DNA of 64,000 bases from Ciceribacter sp. L1K22 (GTDB taxonomy: Bacteria > Pseudomonadota > Alphaproteobacteria > Rhizobiales > Rhizobiaceae). Positions within the stretch are counted from its first letter, which is position 1. Each line of letters opens with the position of its first letter. The notes under the pieces are model-generated. The model searched no databases, was not told where the DNA came from, and was given only the letters and a program-made list of their open reading frames with translations. Shown piece after piece: positions 1 to 9,171 of this stretch. The stretch spans positions 498,177 through 562,176 of the forward strand of contig NZ_JAGFPK010000001.1 in assembly GCF_017599385.1 (NCBI RefSeq), read 5' to 3'. A program made the position numbers and the translations under genes.

Positions 1-79
1 ATCCTGGTTGCAGCATCCCGAAGAACTGCCGACCTATTCCAACGGTTTTCCCGACATATGGTGGGCGAAAGCGCAGTGA
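1..79 (+). CDS. yejA: ABC peptide importer substrate-binding protein, C-terminal end only (YejA-like)
   Basis: Only the last 25 codons are present; the frame is open from base 2 and stops with TGA at 77-79. The tail ends in a Pro-Asp-Ile-Trp-Trp motif, in keeping with the C-terminus of YejA-type oligopeptide-binding proteins. The gene sits 154 bp upstream of yejB, yejE and yejF in the same direction, which is the standard yejABEF order. The assignment rests mainly on this context because so little of the protein is visible. Confidence 0.6.
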   Translation, partial: SWLQHPEELPTYSNGFPDIWWAKAQ

Positions 80-233
80 TGGCAACAGCCACTTGCGTCT
101 GCTGCGACGTCGGCTACCAATGCGGGGAGCGAATCGAACGCGGTCTGCGTGGACCCAGCGGAAGGGGCAATATTTTGGCGTGTAACTGTCGCGCAGGCGA
201 CGAACGGGCGACAAGGTGCGGAGGTGGCCGCTG

Positions 234-1325
234 ATGGGTGCCTATATCCTGCGTCGCCTGCTTCTGATGATACCGACCATGGTCGGCATCATGGGCATTT
301 CCTTTCTGGTCATCCAGTTCGCGCCCGGAGGGCCGGTCGAGCAGGTGATTGCCCAGCTGACGGGTCAGGGCGACAGTGCCGACCAGCGTCTGTCCGGCGG
401 TGGAGACCTTCTGAACCAGTTCGGTGCGGATGAAACGAGTTCGAAGTACCGGGGTGCTCAGGGTCTAGATCCCGATCTTATCAGGAAGCTCGAGGTCCAG
501 TTTGGCTTTGACAAGCCGCCATTGACCCGCTTCCTTGACATGATGTGGGACTACATCCGGTTCGACTTCGGCGAGAGCTTCTTCCGGAACACCACGGTGA
601 TCGACCTGATCATCGAGAAACTCCCGGTTTCGGTGTCACTCGGCGTCTGGATCCTGCTGATTTCCTACACGATTTCCATTCCGCTGGGGATCAGGAAGGC
701 GGTGAGGGACGGCTCGACCTTCGATATCTGGACCTCTGGCGTGATCGTCATCGGCTATGCCGTGCCGAGCTTCCTTTTCGGTATCCTGCTGATCGTGCTT
801 TTTGCCGGTGGCTCGTTCTTCGATTGGTTCCCGTTGCGCGGATTGGTGTCCGACAACTTTGCTGAACTCACCTGGTGGGAGAAGATAATCGATTACTTCT
901 GGCATCTGACACTGCCTTTGATCGCGCTGTCCCTTTCCGCCTTTGCGACCACGACGCTTCTGACAAAGAACTCGTTCATCGACGAGATCAAGAAGCAGTA
1001 TGTCGTGACAGCCCGCGCCAAAGGTTTGTCGGAGCGTCAGGTTCTGTACGGTCATGTATTCCGTAACGCCATGCTGATCGTCATCGCTGGCTTTCCAGGC
1101 GCCTTCATCTCGGCATTCTTCACCGGATCGCTGCTGATCGAAAACATCTTCTCGCTCGACGGTCTGGGCCGGCTCGGTTATCTCTCGATCGTCAATCGGG
1201 ACTATCCGGTCGTGTTCGCCACCCTTTATATCTTTTCCCTGATGGGCCTATTCGTCAGCCTCATCTCCGATCTGATCTACACCTGGATTGATCCCCGCAT
1301 CGATTTCGAACGGCGGGACGTCTGA
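234..1325 (+). CDS. yejB: YejB, inner-membrane permease of a peptide ABC importer
   Basis: This 363-residue protein is one of the two channel subunits of a YejABEF-type importer (dipeptide/oligopeptide family; microcin C uptake in enterics). It starts with a membrane helix after Met-Gly-Ala-Tyr-Ile-Leu-Arg-Arg and carries the DppB-type permease domain, including the cytoplasmic EAA-like loop ([12 protein letters not shown]) that docks on the ATPase. The ATG at 234 is chosen because GGAGG at 220-224 lies 9 bases upstream; the GTG at 216 overlaps that site. The next gene starts 1 base after its stop, so translation is probably coupled. Confidence 0.9.
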   Translation: MGAYILRRLLLMIPTMVGIMGISFLVIQFAPGGPVEQVIAQLTGQGDSADQRLSGGGDLLNQFGADETSSKYRGAQGLDPDLIRKLEVQFGFDKPPLTRFLDMMWDYIRFDFGESFFRNTTVIDLIIEKLPVSVSLGVWILLISYTISIPLGIRKAVRDGSTFDIWTSGVIVIGYAVPSFLFGILLIVLFAGGSFFDWFPLRGLVSDNFAELTWWEKIIDYFWHLTLPLIALSLSAFATTTLLTKNSFIDEIKKQYVVTARAKGLSERQVLYGHVFRNAMLIVIAGFPGAFISAFFTGSLLIENIFSLDGLGRLGYLSIVNRDYPVVFATLYIFSLMGLFVSLISDLIYTWIDPRIDFERRDV

Positions 1326-1326
1326 C

Positions 1327-2466
1327 ATGGCCGTGACCGATCACACTCCCGCTCTTGTGCCGCCGAAACGACCATGGCTGTCGCCCACGAACCGCCGGCG
1401 GCTGGAGAATTTTCGCGCCAACCGGCGCGGTTACTGGTCGTTCTGGATCTTCATGGTCCTGTTCGTTCTCAGCCTCTTCGCCGAATTTATCGCGAATGAC
1501 AGGCCTCTCCTCGTCTCCTACAAAGGCGAGATTCTGGCGCCGGTTATCATCGATTATCCCGAGGAGAAGTTCGGCGGGTTTCTTGCCGTAACCGATTATC
1601 GTTCCTCCTTCATCCGCGACGAGATTGAGGCGAACGGATGGATGGTGTGGCCACCGATCCGCTACTCGTATCGCACGGTCAACTCCAACATCCCGCATTC
1701 GGCGCCCACCGCACCCTTCTGGTTGATGCCCGAAGAGCAGCGTTGCGCCGGCTACGCGCTGGGGGCAGAAGATCCCGATTGTGTCCTCGGCAATCTCAAC
1801 TGGCTCGGCACGGACGATCAGGCCCGCGATGTTGCCGCGCGCATGATCTATGGTTTCCGGATTTCGGTTCTATTCGGGCTCATGCTGACGATCGCCTCCG
1901 CCTTTGTCGGGGTCACTGCCGGCGCCGTGCAGGGCTACTTCGGCGGAACGACCGACCTGCTGATGCAGCGCTTCATCGAGATATGGTCTTCGATACCGGT
2001 GCTTTACATCCTGCTGATCATCGCCTCGATCCTGCCACCCGGTTTCTTCGTACTCCTGGGCATCATGCTCTTGTTTTCGTGGGTCAGTTTTGTCGGCATC
2101 GTGCGCGCCGAGTTCCTGCGGGCCCGCAACTTCGAATATGTGAATGCCGCCCGGGCACTTGGTGTCGGCAACTGGACGATCATGTTCCGCCATCTGCTTC
2201 CAAACGCCATGGTCGCCACTTTGACCTTCCTGCCTTTCATCTTGTCGGGATCGATTACGACGCTCACCTCGCTTGATTTTCTCGGTTTCGGCATGCCGCC
2301 GGGTTCTCCGTCGCTCGGTGAGTTGATCGCGCAGGGCAAGCGCAACCTTCAGGCACCTTGGCTCGGCCTCACGGCGTTTTTCACGATGTCGATCATGCTG
2401 TCGCTGCTGATCTTCGTCGGCGAGGCCGTTCGTGACGCCTTCGATCCGAGAAAGACGTTCCGATGA
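1327..2466 (+). CDS. yejE: YejE, second inner-membrane permease of a peptide ABC importer
   Basis: This 379-residue protein is the partner permease of YejB. It has a hydrophobic N-terminal helix, then a long periplasmic insertion (roughly residues 60-150, with GEILAPVIIDYPEEKFGG) that is typical of YejE and absent from most DppC proteins, then five membrane helices with the EAA loop NAARALGVGNWTIMFRHLL. The ATG at 1327 is preferred to an upstream in-frame codon at 1288 that lies inside yejB. Its TGA overlaps the ATG of yejF by 4 bases (ATGA). Confidence 0.9.
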   Translation: MAVTDHTPALVPPKRPWLSPTNRRRLENFRANRRGYWSFWIFMVLFVLSLFAEFIANDRPLLVSYKGEILAPVIIDYPEEKFGGFLAVTDYRSSFIRDEIEANGWMVWPPIRYSYRTVNSNIPHSAPTAPFWLMPEEQRCAGYALGAEDPDCVLGNLNWLGTDDQARDVAARMIYGFRISVLFGLMLTIASAFVGVTAGAVQGYFGGTTDLLMQRFIEIWSSIPVLYILLIIASILPPGFFVLLGIMLLFSWVSFVGIVRAEFLRARNFEYVNAARALGVGNWTIMFRHLLPNAMVATLTFLPFILSGSITTLTSLDFLGFGMPPGSPSLGELIAQGKRNLQAPWLGLTAFFTMSIMLSLLIFVGEAVRDAFDPRKTFR

Positions 2467-4091
2467 CCGCGCCGCTTCTCTCCGTTCGCGATCTCTCCGT
2501 TCTGTTCGAGCAGGGTGGAAAATCGAACCTAGCGGTCGATCATATCTCCTTTGATGTCTCTCCTGGGGAGATTGTTGCGCTGGTTGGCGAATCGGGCTCC
2601 GGAAAGTCGGTGTCTGCCAATTCGATCCTGAAGTTGCTGCCATACCCGGCCGCCAGCCATCCTTCAGGCGAAATCCTTTTCGAGGGCAAGGATCTGATGC
2701 GGATGTCGGATCGCGAACTTCGCGAAGTACGTGGCAACGACATCACCATGATCTTCCAGGAGCCGATGACCTCGCTCAATCCGCTTCACACGATCGAGAA
2801 GCAGATCGGCGAAATCCTCGCGCTACACCAGGGGCTCATCGGCCAGCAGGCAAGGGCACGTGTGCTCGAACTGTTGAACCAGGTCGGCATCCGCGAACCG
2901 GAAAAGCGGCTCGCCGCCTATCCCCACGAACTGTCCGGCGGCCAGCGCCAGCGCGTCATGATAGCCATGGCGCTTGCGAACCGTCCGAAACTGTTGATCG
3001 CCGATGAACCGACGACAGCGCTGGATGTGACCGTCCAGGCTCAGATCCTTGAGTTGCTTGGGCGCTTGAAGGCCGAGCATGGCATGTCCATGCTCTTCAT
3101 AACGCACGATCTCGGTATCGTGCGGCGGTTCGCGGACAAGGTCTGCGTCATGACGAAAGGGCGCATCGTTGAGGCCGGACCGGTCGAGGAGATTTTTGGC
3201 GCTCCGAAACATGACTACACGCGGCATCTTCTGGCATCGGAGCCCCGCGGCGAACCGCCGCCGTTGGACTCCTCGAAGCCCGTCGTGATGGAAGGCCGGG
3301 ACCTCAAGGTATGGTTTCCGATAAAGTCGGGCTTCCTGCGCAAGGTCGTTGATCACGTCAAGGCAGTCGATGGCGTTGATCTGACGCTGCGCGCGGGCCA
3401 GACCCTGGGCATTGTTGGCGAATCCGGATCTGGAAAGACGACCCTCGGTCTTGCTCTGGCACGTCTCATTTCCTCCAGGGGCCGGATCGTATTTCTCGGT
3501 CAGGATGTTGATCGTTTCTCCTACAAGGAGATGCGGCCTTACCGCGACCGTCTCCAGATCGTGTTTCAGGACCCTTACGGTTCTCTCAGCCCTCGAATGT
3601 CAGTCGGCGAAATCATTGCCGAAGGTCTTAAGGTTCACGAGAGGAACCTGTCGTTCGAGCAACGCGACGAACGCGTCTGCTGGGCTTTGCAGGAGGTCGG
3701 TCTTGATCCCGACACCCGCTGGCGGTACCCACACGAGTTTTCCGGCGGCCAGCGCCAGCGCATTGCAATCGCCCGCGCGATGGTGCTGAAACCACGATTC
3801 GTGATGCTGGACGAGCCCACATCGGCGCTCGACATGAGCGTCCAGGCCCAGGTCGTCGATCTCCTGCGCGATCTCCAGCAAAGGCATGATCTCGCCTACC
3901 TGTTCATCAGCCATGACCTCAAGGTGGTGAAGGCGCTTGCCAATGAGGTCATTGTCATGCGCCATGGCAAGGTCGTCGAACAGGGACCGGCCTCCGAGAT
4001 ATTTTCGGCGCCCAAGCAGGATTATACGCGTGCCCTGATGGCCGCGGCCTTCGATCTGAAGCCGGTCGATATCGCCGGTATCAGCCAATAA
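2463..4091 (+). CDS. yejF: YejF, duplicated ATPase of a peptide ABC importer
   Basis: This is a 542-residue double ATPase that energises the YejBE channel. Two complete nucleotide-binding domains are visible: Walker A GESGSGKS at residues 42-49 and GESGSGKT in the second half; both halves carry the signature [16 protein letters not shown] and a Walker B ending in DEPT. Each half ends in the oligopeptide-type C-terminal extension with the pattern DYTR. The ATG overlaps the yejE stop. Only 12 bases separate its stop from the following dehydrogenase gene, so that gene is probably co-transcribed. Confidence 0.92.
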   Translation: MTAPLLSVRDLSVLFEQGGKSNLAVDHISFDVSPGEIVALVGESGSGKSVSANSILKLLPYPAASHPSGEILFEGKDLMRMSDRELREVRGNDITMIFQEPMTSLNPLHTIEKQIGEILALHQGLIGQQARARVLELLNQVGIREPEKRLAAYPHELSGGQRQRVMIAMALANRPKLLIADEPTTALDVTVQAQILELLGRLKAEHGMSMLFITHDLGIVRRFADKVCVMTKGRIVEAGPVEEIFGAPKHDYTRHLLASEPRGEPPPLDSSKPVVMEGRDLKVWFPIKSGFLRKVVDHVKAVDGVDLTLRAGQTLGIVGESGSGKTTLGLALARLISSRGRIVFLGQDVDRFSYKEMRPYRDRLQIVFQDPYGSLSPRMSVGEIIAEGLKVHERNLSFEQRDERVCWALQEVGLDPDTRWRYPHEFSGGQRQRIAIARAMVLKPRFVMLDEPTSALDMSVQAQVVDLLRDLQQRHDLAYLFISHDLKVVKALANEVIVMRHGKVVEQGPASEIFSAPKQDYTRALMAAAFDLKPVDIAGISQ

Positions 4092-4103
4092 TCTGGAGTT
4101 CTC

Positions 4104-5063
4104 ATGTCTTTGGGTGGGGTTCTCGTCGATCTCAAATTCTCCCGTGACGCGGTGAAATCCGCGCTTGACGGGGCCTTCGCGGGCCGCGAGGTCGTCGACC
4201 TCGGAGACGAGGCCAATCAGAGCCGCGATCTCTCCGGCATACCTTACGCCGTTTTGTGGAAGCCTGATCCGTTCCTCTTGGAGAGGGCGAAAGATCTGAA
4301 GGTCATCTTCTCGGGCGGCGCCGGCGTCGATCACATCCTGTCGAACTACGACCTGCCCGATATCCCGATTGTCCGCTTCGTCGACCGCAGCCTGACGGAT
4401 CGGATGAGCGAATGGGTTGTTCTTCAGTGCCTCGCCCATCTTCGGCGTCTGCCGGATTACATCCGGCAGCAACGTTCAGCGGTGTGGCACGATATCGAGC
4501 CGCAGCCGGAGGCGCGTGACGTCACTGTCGGAATCATGGGTCTTGGCGTCCTTGGACTTGATTCTTTGCGGAAGCTGAAGGTGATGGGTTTCAACGTCAT
4601 CGGATGGTCGAGGGGAAAGAAACCTATCGAGGATGTCGACACCTATGATGCGGCCAGCCTAGAGGCTTTCCTCGGCAAAACCGACATTCTCGTCGGCCTG
4701 CTGCCGCTGACCTCGGAAACGAAGGGCCTCTACGATGCGAGGCTTTTTTCGCGGCTTCGGCAGGGTGGCGCGCTCGGCAAGCCTGTCTTTATCAATGCCG
4801 GTCGTGGCGGCAGCCAGGTCGAGGCCGATCTCGTGAAGGCATTGTCGAGCGGGATATTGGCTGGCGCCTCCCTCGATGTCTTCGAGCTGGAACCCCTTAA
4901 TACTGACAGTCCGCTCTGGGCATTTGACACCGTGATCATTACGCCGCATGCGGCGGCGTCATCCGATGTCCAGGCGCTGTTCCGCCACACCGAAAACCAG
5001 ATCGCCCGGTTCGAGCGAGGTGAGAGCCTCGAACATGTCGTTGACAGAAAGGCAGGCTACTGA
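4104..5063 (+). CDS. D-2-hydroxyacid dehydrogenase, GhrA-like glyoxylate/hydroxypyruvate reductase
   Basis: This 319-residue protein belongs to the NAD(P)-dependent D-2-hydroxyacid dehydrogenase family, which reduces 2-keto acids such as glyoxylate or hydroxypyruvate. The Rossmann motif GIMGLGVLG is near residue 146, followed by a basic WSRGKK that suggests NADPH preference as in GhrA. The catalytic Arg (NAGRGG), Glu (ELEPL) and His (TPHAAA) are all present. It follows yejF by 12 bases and probably shares the yej transcript; whether it metabolises something released from the imported peptide is inference only. The true substrate cannot be read from sequence. Confidence 0.82.
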   Translation: MSLGGVLVDLKFSRDAVKSALDGAFAGREVVDLGDEANQSRDLSGIPYAVLWKPDPFLLERAKDLKVIFSGGAGVDHILSNYDLPDIPIVRFVDRSLTDRMSEWVVLQCLAHLRRLPDYIRQQRSAVWHDIEPQPEARDVTVGIMGLGVLGLDSLRKLKVMGFNVIGWSRGKKPIEDVDTYDAASLEAFLGKTDILVGLLPLTSETKGLYDARLFSRLRQGGALGKPVFINAGRGGSQVEADLVKALSSGILAGASLDVFELEPLNTDSPLWAFDTVIITPHAAASSDVQALFRHTENQIARFERGESLEHVVDRKAGY

Positions 5064-5155
5064 GGTTTTCGAAGAACGGGAACTTCTCCGTCTCAAGCCC
5101 GTTGCTCAGGCATTGAAGGCCGCAAAGGCCCTGTTGAGAGCAAAGGAGCGGAACC

Positions 5156-5437
5156 TTGAACACACGAAGCGAGAGCCCGAAGGAAACCTATCCGGAGCGC
5201 CGCGAACATCCCGCCACACCGACGGAAGCGCGGCAGGGCTCCATTGGACGACCGGTCCTGATCGTCCTTCTCGGGGGCCTCATCATTGCTATGCTCGTAT
5301 GGATTCCCGCGGAATGGTGGGGAAGCAGCATCGCGCCGCCGGAAGAAAACGCGGTCGAGCAGGCTTATCCTGAAAACACCATTGAACAGCAGCCGAGCGC
5401 GCAGGAGCGGCGCACGCAGCCCGAGGCTGGAAACTGA
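5156..5437 (+). CDS. Small single-pass membrane protein, function unknown
   Basis: This 93-residue protein is not one I recognise. It has a charged N-terminus, one hydrophobic helix at about residues 33-50 (PVLIVLLGGLIIAMLVW) and a Glu/Gln/Pro-rich C-terminal tail, so it probably sits in the inner membrane with the tail exposed. The start is a TTG at 5156 with a good AAGGAGCG site 6-13 bases upstream; there is no suitable ATG. It lies 92 bases after the hydroxyacid dehydrogenase and is followed by a hairpin at 5487-5511. Confidence 0.6.
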   Translation: MNTRSESPKETYPERREHPATPTEARQGSIGRPVLIVLLGGLIIAMLVWIPAEWWGSSIAPPEENAVEQAYPENTIEQQPSAQERRTQPEAGN

Positions 5438-5486
5438 TCCGTCTCCCCGGCCCTTGCTATAGACTTTCGTGCAAAATGTTTTGATA

Positions 5487-5513
5487 ACGGGCGTCCGAAG
5501 CGGGCGCCCGTTT
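5487..5513 (+). terminator. Weak intrinsic terminator-like hairpin
   Basis: Perfect 7-bp arms ACGGGCG (5487-5493) and CGCCCGT (5505-5511) flank a 10-base loop and are followed by only three T. It lies 50 bases after the small membrane protein and 40 bases before pncB, so it could end the preceding transcript or fold in the pncB leader. Confidence 0.4.
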
Positions 5514-5553
5514 GGCCGCGTCGTAATGTCCTGATCCGGAGGCGGGCGACCAC

Positions 5554-6858
5554 ATGACGAAAACCGATATCGCGTCGCGCGTCTACAATCATACCTGGAA
5601 GCTCGATCCGATCGTTCGTAGCCTCATCGATACGGACTTCTACAAACTGTTGATGCTCCAGATGATCTGGAAGCTCTATCCCGAGGTGGATGCCACTTTT
5701 GAACTGATCAATCGCACGAAGACCGTGCGGCTCGCCGACGAGATCGATGAACAGGAACTGCGCGAGCAACTCGATCATGTGCGCACCTTGAAGCTTGCCA
5801 AGAAGGAGATGATCTGGCTCGCCGGTAACAGCTTCTATGGCCGGGCACAGATCTTCGAACCGGAATTCCTCGCTTGGCTGTCGAACCTGCAGCTCCCGGA
5901 ATACGATCTCTCACGCAAGGACGGCCAGTACCAGCTGGAATTTCGCGGTAAGTGGATGGAGACGACGCTTTGGGAGATCCCGGCTCTCGCGATCATCAAC
6001 GAGCTGCGCAGCCGTGCAGCAATGCGGTCGCTCGGCTTCTTCACCCTGGACGTTCTCTATGCACGGGCCAAGGCGAAGATGTGGGAAAAGGTCCAGCGTC
6101 TCGGCGCATTGCCAGGCCTCAGAATTTCCGATTTCGGCACTCGCCGCCGCCATAGTTTTCTGTGGCAGCGCTGGTGCGTCGAGGCGTTGAAGGAGGGTAT
6201 CGGACCGGCCTTCACCGGCACCAGCAACGTCCTCCTTGCAATGGACTCCGATCTCGAGGCGGTCGGGACCAACGCCCATGAACTCCCGATGGTCGCGGCG
6301 GCACTCGCGAACAATGACCAGGAACTCGCCGAGGCTCCCTACACGATCTTGCAGGACTGGAACCGGCTTTACGGCGGCAATCTTCTGATCGTTTTGCCGG
6401 ACGCGTTCGGAACTGCCGCGTTCCTCAAGAACGCGCCTGAGTGGGTGGCGGACTGGACGGGGTTTCGTCCAGACAGCGCGCCGCCGATCGAAGGCGGTGA
6501 GAAAATCATCGCGTGGTGGAAAAAGATGGGCCGCGATCCGCGTCAGAAGCTGCTGATCTTCTCCGACGGTCTGGATGTCGATGCCATCATCGACACTTAT
6601 CGCCATTTCGAGGGGCGCGTGCGGATGAGCTTCGGCTGGGGGACCAACCTCACCAATGATTTCGCCGGATGCGCGCCAACGGAGAACGCTGGTCTCATGC
6701 CGATCTCCATCGTTTGCAAGGTAAGCGAAGCGAATGGCCGACCGGCCGTCAAGCTTTCCGATAACCCCCGCAAGGCCACCGGCGACGCAGCGGAGGTCGA
6801 ACGCTATCTCCGCTTCTTCGGGGCCGAGGAAAGGGTGGAGCAGGTGGTGCGGGTCTGA
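5554..6858 (+). CDS. pncB: Nicotinate phosphoribosyltransferase
   Basis: This 434-residue enzyme converts nicotinate and PRPP to nicotinate mononucleotide in the NAD salvage (Preiss-Handler) pathway, with ATP hydrolysis through a phosphohistidine. The length is that of the E. coli-type PncB. Visible motifs are the N-terminal [14 protein letters not shown], the [11 protein letters not shown] segment around residue 190 holding the family phosphohistidine, the GTSNVLLA segment and the C-terminal [21 protein letters not shown] site precedes the ATG. It appears to be a single-gene unit. Confidence 0.95.
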   Translation: MTKTDIASRVYNHTWKLDPIVRSLIDTDFYKLLMLQMIWKLYPEVDATFELINRTKTVRLADEIDEQELREQLDHVRTLKLAKKEMIWLAGNSFYGRAQIFEPEFLAWLSNLQLPEYDLSRKDGQYQLEFRGKWMETTLWEIPALAIINELRSRAAMRSLGFFTLDVLYARAKAKMWEKVQRLGALPGLRISDFGTRRRHSFLWQRWCVEALKEGIGPAFTGTSNVLLAMDSDLEAVGTNAHELPMVAAALANNDQELAEAPYTILQDWNRLYGGNLLIVLPDAFGTAAFLKNAPEWVADWTGFRPDSAPPIEGGEKIIAWWKKMGRDPRQKLLIFSDGLDVDAIIDTYRHFEGRVRMSFGWGTNLTNDFAGCAPTENAGLMPISIVCKVSEANGRPAVKLSDNPRKATGDAAEVERYLRFFGAEERVEQVVRV

Positions 6859-6959
6859 ACCCGCGTGTTGGTGATCGCTGTTCCTATGTCTATCAGGCTT
6901 TCCTGAACTTCCTATTGCGCTCTCCTCTCCGACCATAGAAATATGAAGCCGGAGATCGA

Positions 6960-6989
6960 GAACCATGACGCGTGGAGGCATCATGGTTC
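6960..6989. promoter_or_regulatory. Inverted repeat upstream of the CoxG-like gene
   Basis: Perfect 9-bp arms GAACCATGA (6960-6968) and TCATGGTTC (6981-6989) are separated by 12 bases and end 27 bases before the start codon at 7017. It could be an operator or an mRNA hairpin in the leader; there is no T-run, so a terminator is unlikely. Confidence 0.4.
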
Positions 6990-7016
6990 TGACGAGAGGA
7001 TGAGGGAGGATATCTC

Positions 7017-7472
7017 ATGGATATGAGTGGAACAGAGCGCATCGAGGTGCCTATCGAGAAGGTCTGGCAGGCGCTGAATGATCCTGAAATCCTTCGGCAG
7101 GCGATCCCCGGCTGCGAGAGCCTGGAAAAGACATCCGACACCAACATGACCGCCCGCGTCGTTTTGAAGGTTGGCCCGATCAAGGCAAAGTTCGAGGGTG
7201 CGGTCGAACTTCAGAACCTCAATCCGCCCACGTCCTACACCATCTCCGGGGAAGGCAAGGGCGGCATCGCAGGCTTTGCAAAGGGGGGCGCGGATGTATC
7301 GCTGCAGGCCGACGGGCCGGACGCCACAATTCTGACCTATGCGGTGAAGGCGGAGGTTGGTGGCAAGATCGCACAGCTCGGCAGCCGCCTGATCGATTCG
7401 ACGGCAAAGAAACTGGCTGGTGAGTTCTTTGCCAAGTTCGGCTCTCTGGTCGGTGGAGAGGCGGCCGCATGA
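7017..7472 (+). CDS. CoxG-like protein (carbon monoxide dehydrogenase subunit G family, SRPBCC fold)
   Basis: This 151-residue protein matches the CoxG/SRPBCC family from its first residues (GTERIEVPIEKVWQALNDPE, IPGCESLEK) through the GxxGxGKGGIAGFAKGGADV turn to the C-terminal helix LGSRLIDSTAKKLAGEFF. CoxG proteins help anchor molybdenum CO dehydrogenase to the membrane, but solo homologues without cox genes are common and of unclear role; no coxMSL genes are visible here. The ATG at 7017 has GGGAGGAT 7 bases upstream; an in-frame ATG at 7023 is less well placed. Confidence 0.85.
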   Translation: MDMSGTERIEVPIEKVWQALNDPEILRQAIPGCESLEKTSDTNMTARVVLKVGPIKAKFEGAVELQNLNPPTSYTISGEGKGGIAGFAKGGADVSLQADGPDATILTYAVKAEVGGKIAQLGSRLIDSTAKKLAGEFFAKFGSLVGGEAAA

Positions 7473-7483
7473 ACGGCTTTCGC

Positions 7484-8071
7484 TCAGTCCGGCTCTGATA
7501 GAAAGACCCGACCGCCCGTGAGATCTCCGACAAGTTTCCCGATCTTCTCAAGCCGGCCGGTTGGAATTTCGAGCAGAAACGCGGCGCCGTCAGCCGCGTA
7601 GGTTTCCTCCGATATCGTCGTATCGGCAAGGGGAATGAGGCGAGCCTTGATTGTCGCGATATCGCTGAAGCTCCCTGTCACGCGACGAACCACGGTCGGA
7701 ACGATTTCGATGGTGTCGGCGGCCCTGAGACAGGCCGCTGCAGTTCCGCCATAAGCCCGTACCAGTCCGCCTGTCCCGAGCAGAACACCGCCGAACCATC
7801 GCTGGACAATGACAGCCACACAGTCGAGTTCCTGTCCATCAATCGCCTGCAATATCGGCTTTCCTGCCGTTCCGCTCGGCTCGCCATCATCGTTGAAGCG
7901 ATAGAGAGTGCCGACGCGATAGGCCCAGCAATTGTGGTTTGCTGATCCGTCCATGTGTGCCTGTATGAAAGAGCGTGCAAGTGCTTCGCTGGCAACGGGT
8001 GCGGCAACCGCTACGAACCGGCTTTTTCGAATCTCCTGTTCGAAACGATACGGTTGGCTCAATGTCCGCAC
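7484..8071 (-). CDS. YigZ/IMPACT family protein
   Basis: This 195-residue protein belongs to the YigZ/IMPACT (UPF0029) family, which has an RNase H/EF-G-IV-like N-terminal fold. In eukaryotes IMPACT modulates Gcn2; the bacterial role is uncertain. The family block is intact: HNCWAYRVG, the DDGEPSGTAGKPIL motif near residue 65, and RWFGGVLLGTGGLVRAYG. It converges with the CoxG-like gene, with 11 bases between their stops and no hairpin there. Confidence 0.88.
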   Translation of the reverse strand: MRTLSQPYRFEQEIRKSRFVAVAAPVASEALARSFIQAHMDGSANHNCWAYRVGTLYRFNDDGEPSGTAGKPILQAIDGQELDCVAVIVQRWFGGVLLGTGGLVRAYGGTAAACLRAADTIEIVPTVVRRVTGSFSDIATIKARLIPLADTTISEETYAADGAAFLLEIPTGRLEKIGKLVGDLTGGRVFLSEPD

Positions 8072-8206
8072 GAACTTCCCTCAATCGGTGATCTTGCCTC
8101 TGCCCCGCTTTCGCCATGCCTGTCGACCATGGTCAAGCCCTGCGCAAGCCAGGTGACTTAGCCAAGGCATGAAGAGGCGACAACGAGCTAGGCAGGAGAC
8201 CACGGA

Positions 8207-8368
8207 ATGCCCATCGACCCAGAGCTTTTCCGAGAACAGCAGGAAACGGCGATCGCACGCATCCTCGCGGAAAACAGGGCCGATGAACTCACCGACATGC
8301 TTGTCGAAAGCCTGTTCGAGACCCTGCGTCTCCTCGACGAGGATCTTTGCGGCGACACCGTTCACTGA
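8207..8368 (+). CDS. Small acidic protein of 53 residues, function unknown
   Basis: This short reading frame starts with MPIDPELFREQQ and ends CGDTVH. It has a well-placed CAGGAGA site (8193-8199) 7 bases before the ATG, codon use like its neighbours and a largely helical, acidic composition with no membrane segment. I do not recognise a family. It lies between the YigZ-type gene, which is transcribed away from it, and tRNA-Ser. The good ribosome site is the main support. Confidence 0.5.
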   Translation: MPIDPELFREQQETAIARILAENRADELTDMLVESLFETLRLLDEDLCGDTVH

Positions 8369-8514
8369 TTCTCCTCGGTCGCATTGGTCGACCGGCTGTT
8401 TTCCCCGGATGATCGTAACGACGCCTTGCTGACGTCCGACGCCTCAGTTTGCCCTGATATCGGCTCACCTCGCCTTACGCGATAACATTCTGAAACTATG
8501 ATTTTCGTGGAGAG

Positions 8515-8604
8515 TGGCGGACAGAGAGGGATTCGAACCCTCGATACGCTTTCACGTATACACGCGTTCCAGGCGTGCGCCTTCAACCACTCGGCCACCT
8601 GTCC
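8515..8604 (-). tRNA. tRNA-Ser (GGA anticodon)
   Basis: On the minus strand the sequence begins GGACAGGTGGCCGAGTGG and ends TTCGAATCCC, CTCTGTCC and an encoded CCA. The acceptor stem GGACAGG/CTCTGTCC region pairs, the T-arm GGTTCGAATCC is canonical, and a long variable arm (ATACG...CGTAT) marks a class II tRNA. The anticodon loop CTGGAAC gives GGA, reading UCC/UCU serine codons. CCA is genome-encoded at 8515-8517. Confidence 0.95.
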
Positions 8605-8805
8605 TTAATCAGTCTGAGCGCGCTGGGCGGCATGACCGGTCGGGCGCGATATATACCGAGGATTCGTTCGGGATCAACCGAAATCTAACAGATTTTTGAA
8701 TAGTGTCGTGAAACGTGTCACAGACACCATCTTGCGTACCACGTTATTCTAATATTGATTGTAGTGCCGCCGCAGGGCGGCGCATGTAGGGGTGAGTAGG
8801 GCGTC

Positions 8806-9126
8806 ATGTTCAGGTTTGCGTTTCGGCTTTTGAGCCTTCTGACCCTTGTGGTTGCCGTTGGCGCGGCCACCATGGACTCGATCGAGTCCGTTGCCTCATC
8901 GGAAGTCGTGCTGACATCACTGGCCGCTGCGTGGACGGAAATGAGCCCGTCGAGCCTCATGTTGGCCCAGCAGGCGGCGGAAGAACATTTACCGCCCGCC
9001 GTGTGGCAGGCGCTGCGCGAGTGGCTGCTGCCGCAACCCGCCTTCGCGGCCTTCCTCGCCTTGTCGCTGCTGCTGTGGATGATCGGCTACAAGCGCGAGC
9101 ATCCTGCTGGCCGCTTTGCCGTCTGA
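8806..9126 (+). CDS. Small membrane protein, function unknown
   Basis: This 106-residue protein has a hydrophobic N-terminus (residues 1-22, FRFAFRLLSLLTLVVAVGA) that could be a signal anchor, a Ser/Ala-rich middle, and a second hydrophobic helix at about residues 78-94 ending in GYKREHPAG. No domain is recognised. A short GC-rich hairpin (GCCGCC/GGCGGC, 8766-8781) lies in the leader. It sits upstream of the MsrA-like gene in the same direction, with 45 bases between them. Confidence 0.65.
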   Translation: MFRFAFRLLSLLTLVVAVGAATMDSIESVASSEVVLTSLAAAWTEMSPSSLMLAQQAAEEHLPPAVWQALREWLLPQPAFAAFLALSLLLWMIGYKREHPAGRFAV

Positions 9127-9171
9127 GGATGCCGGCCGGGCGGCAGCGGGTCGTTGAACGGGAGCCGTCTG

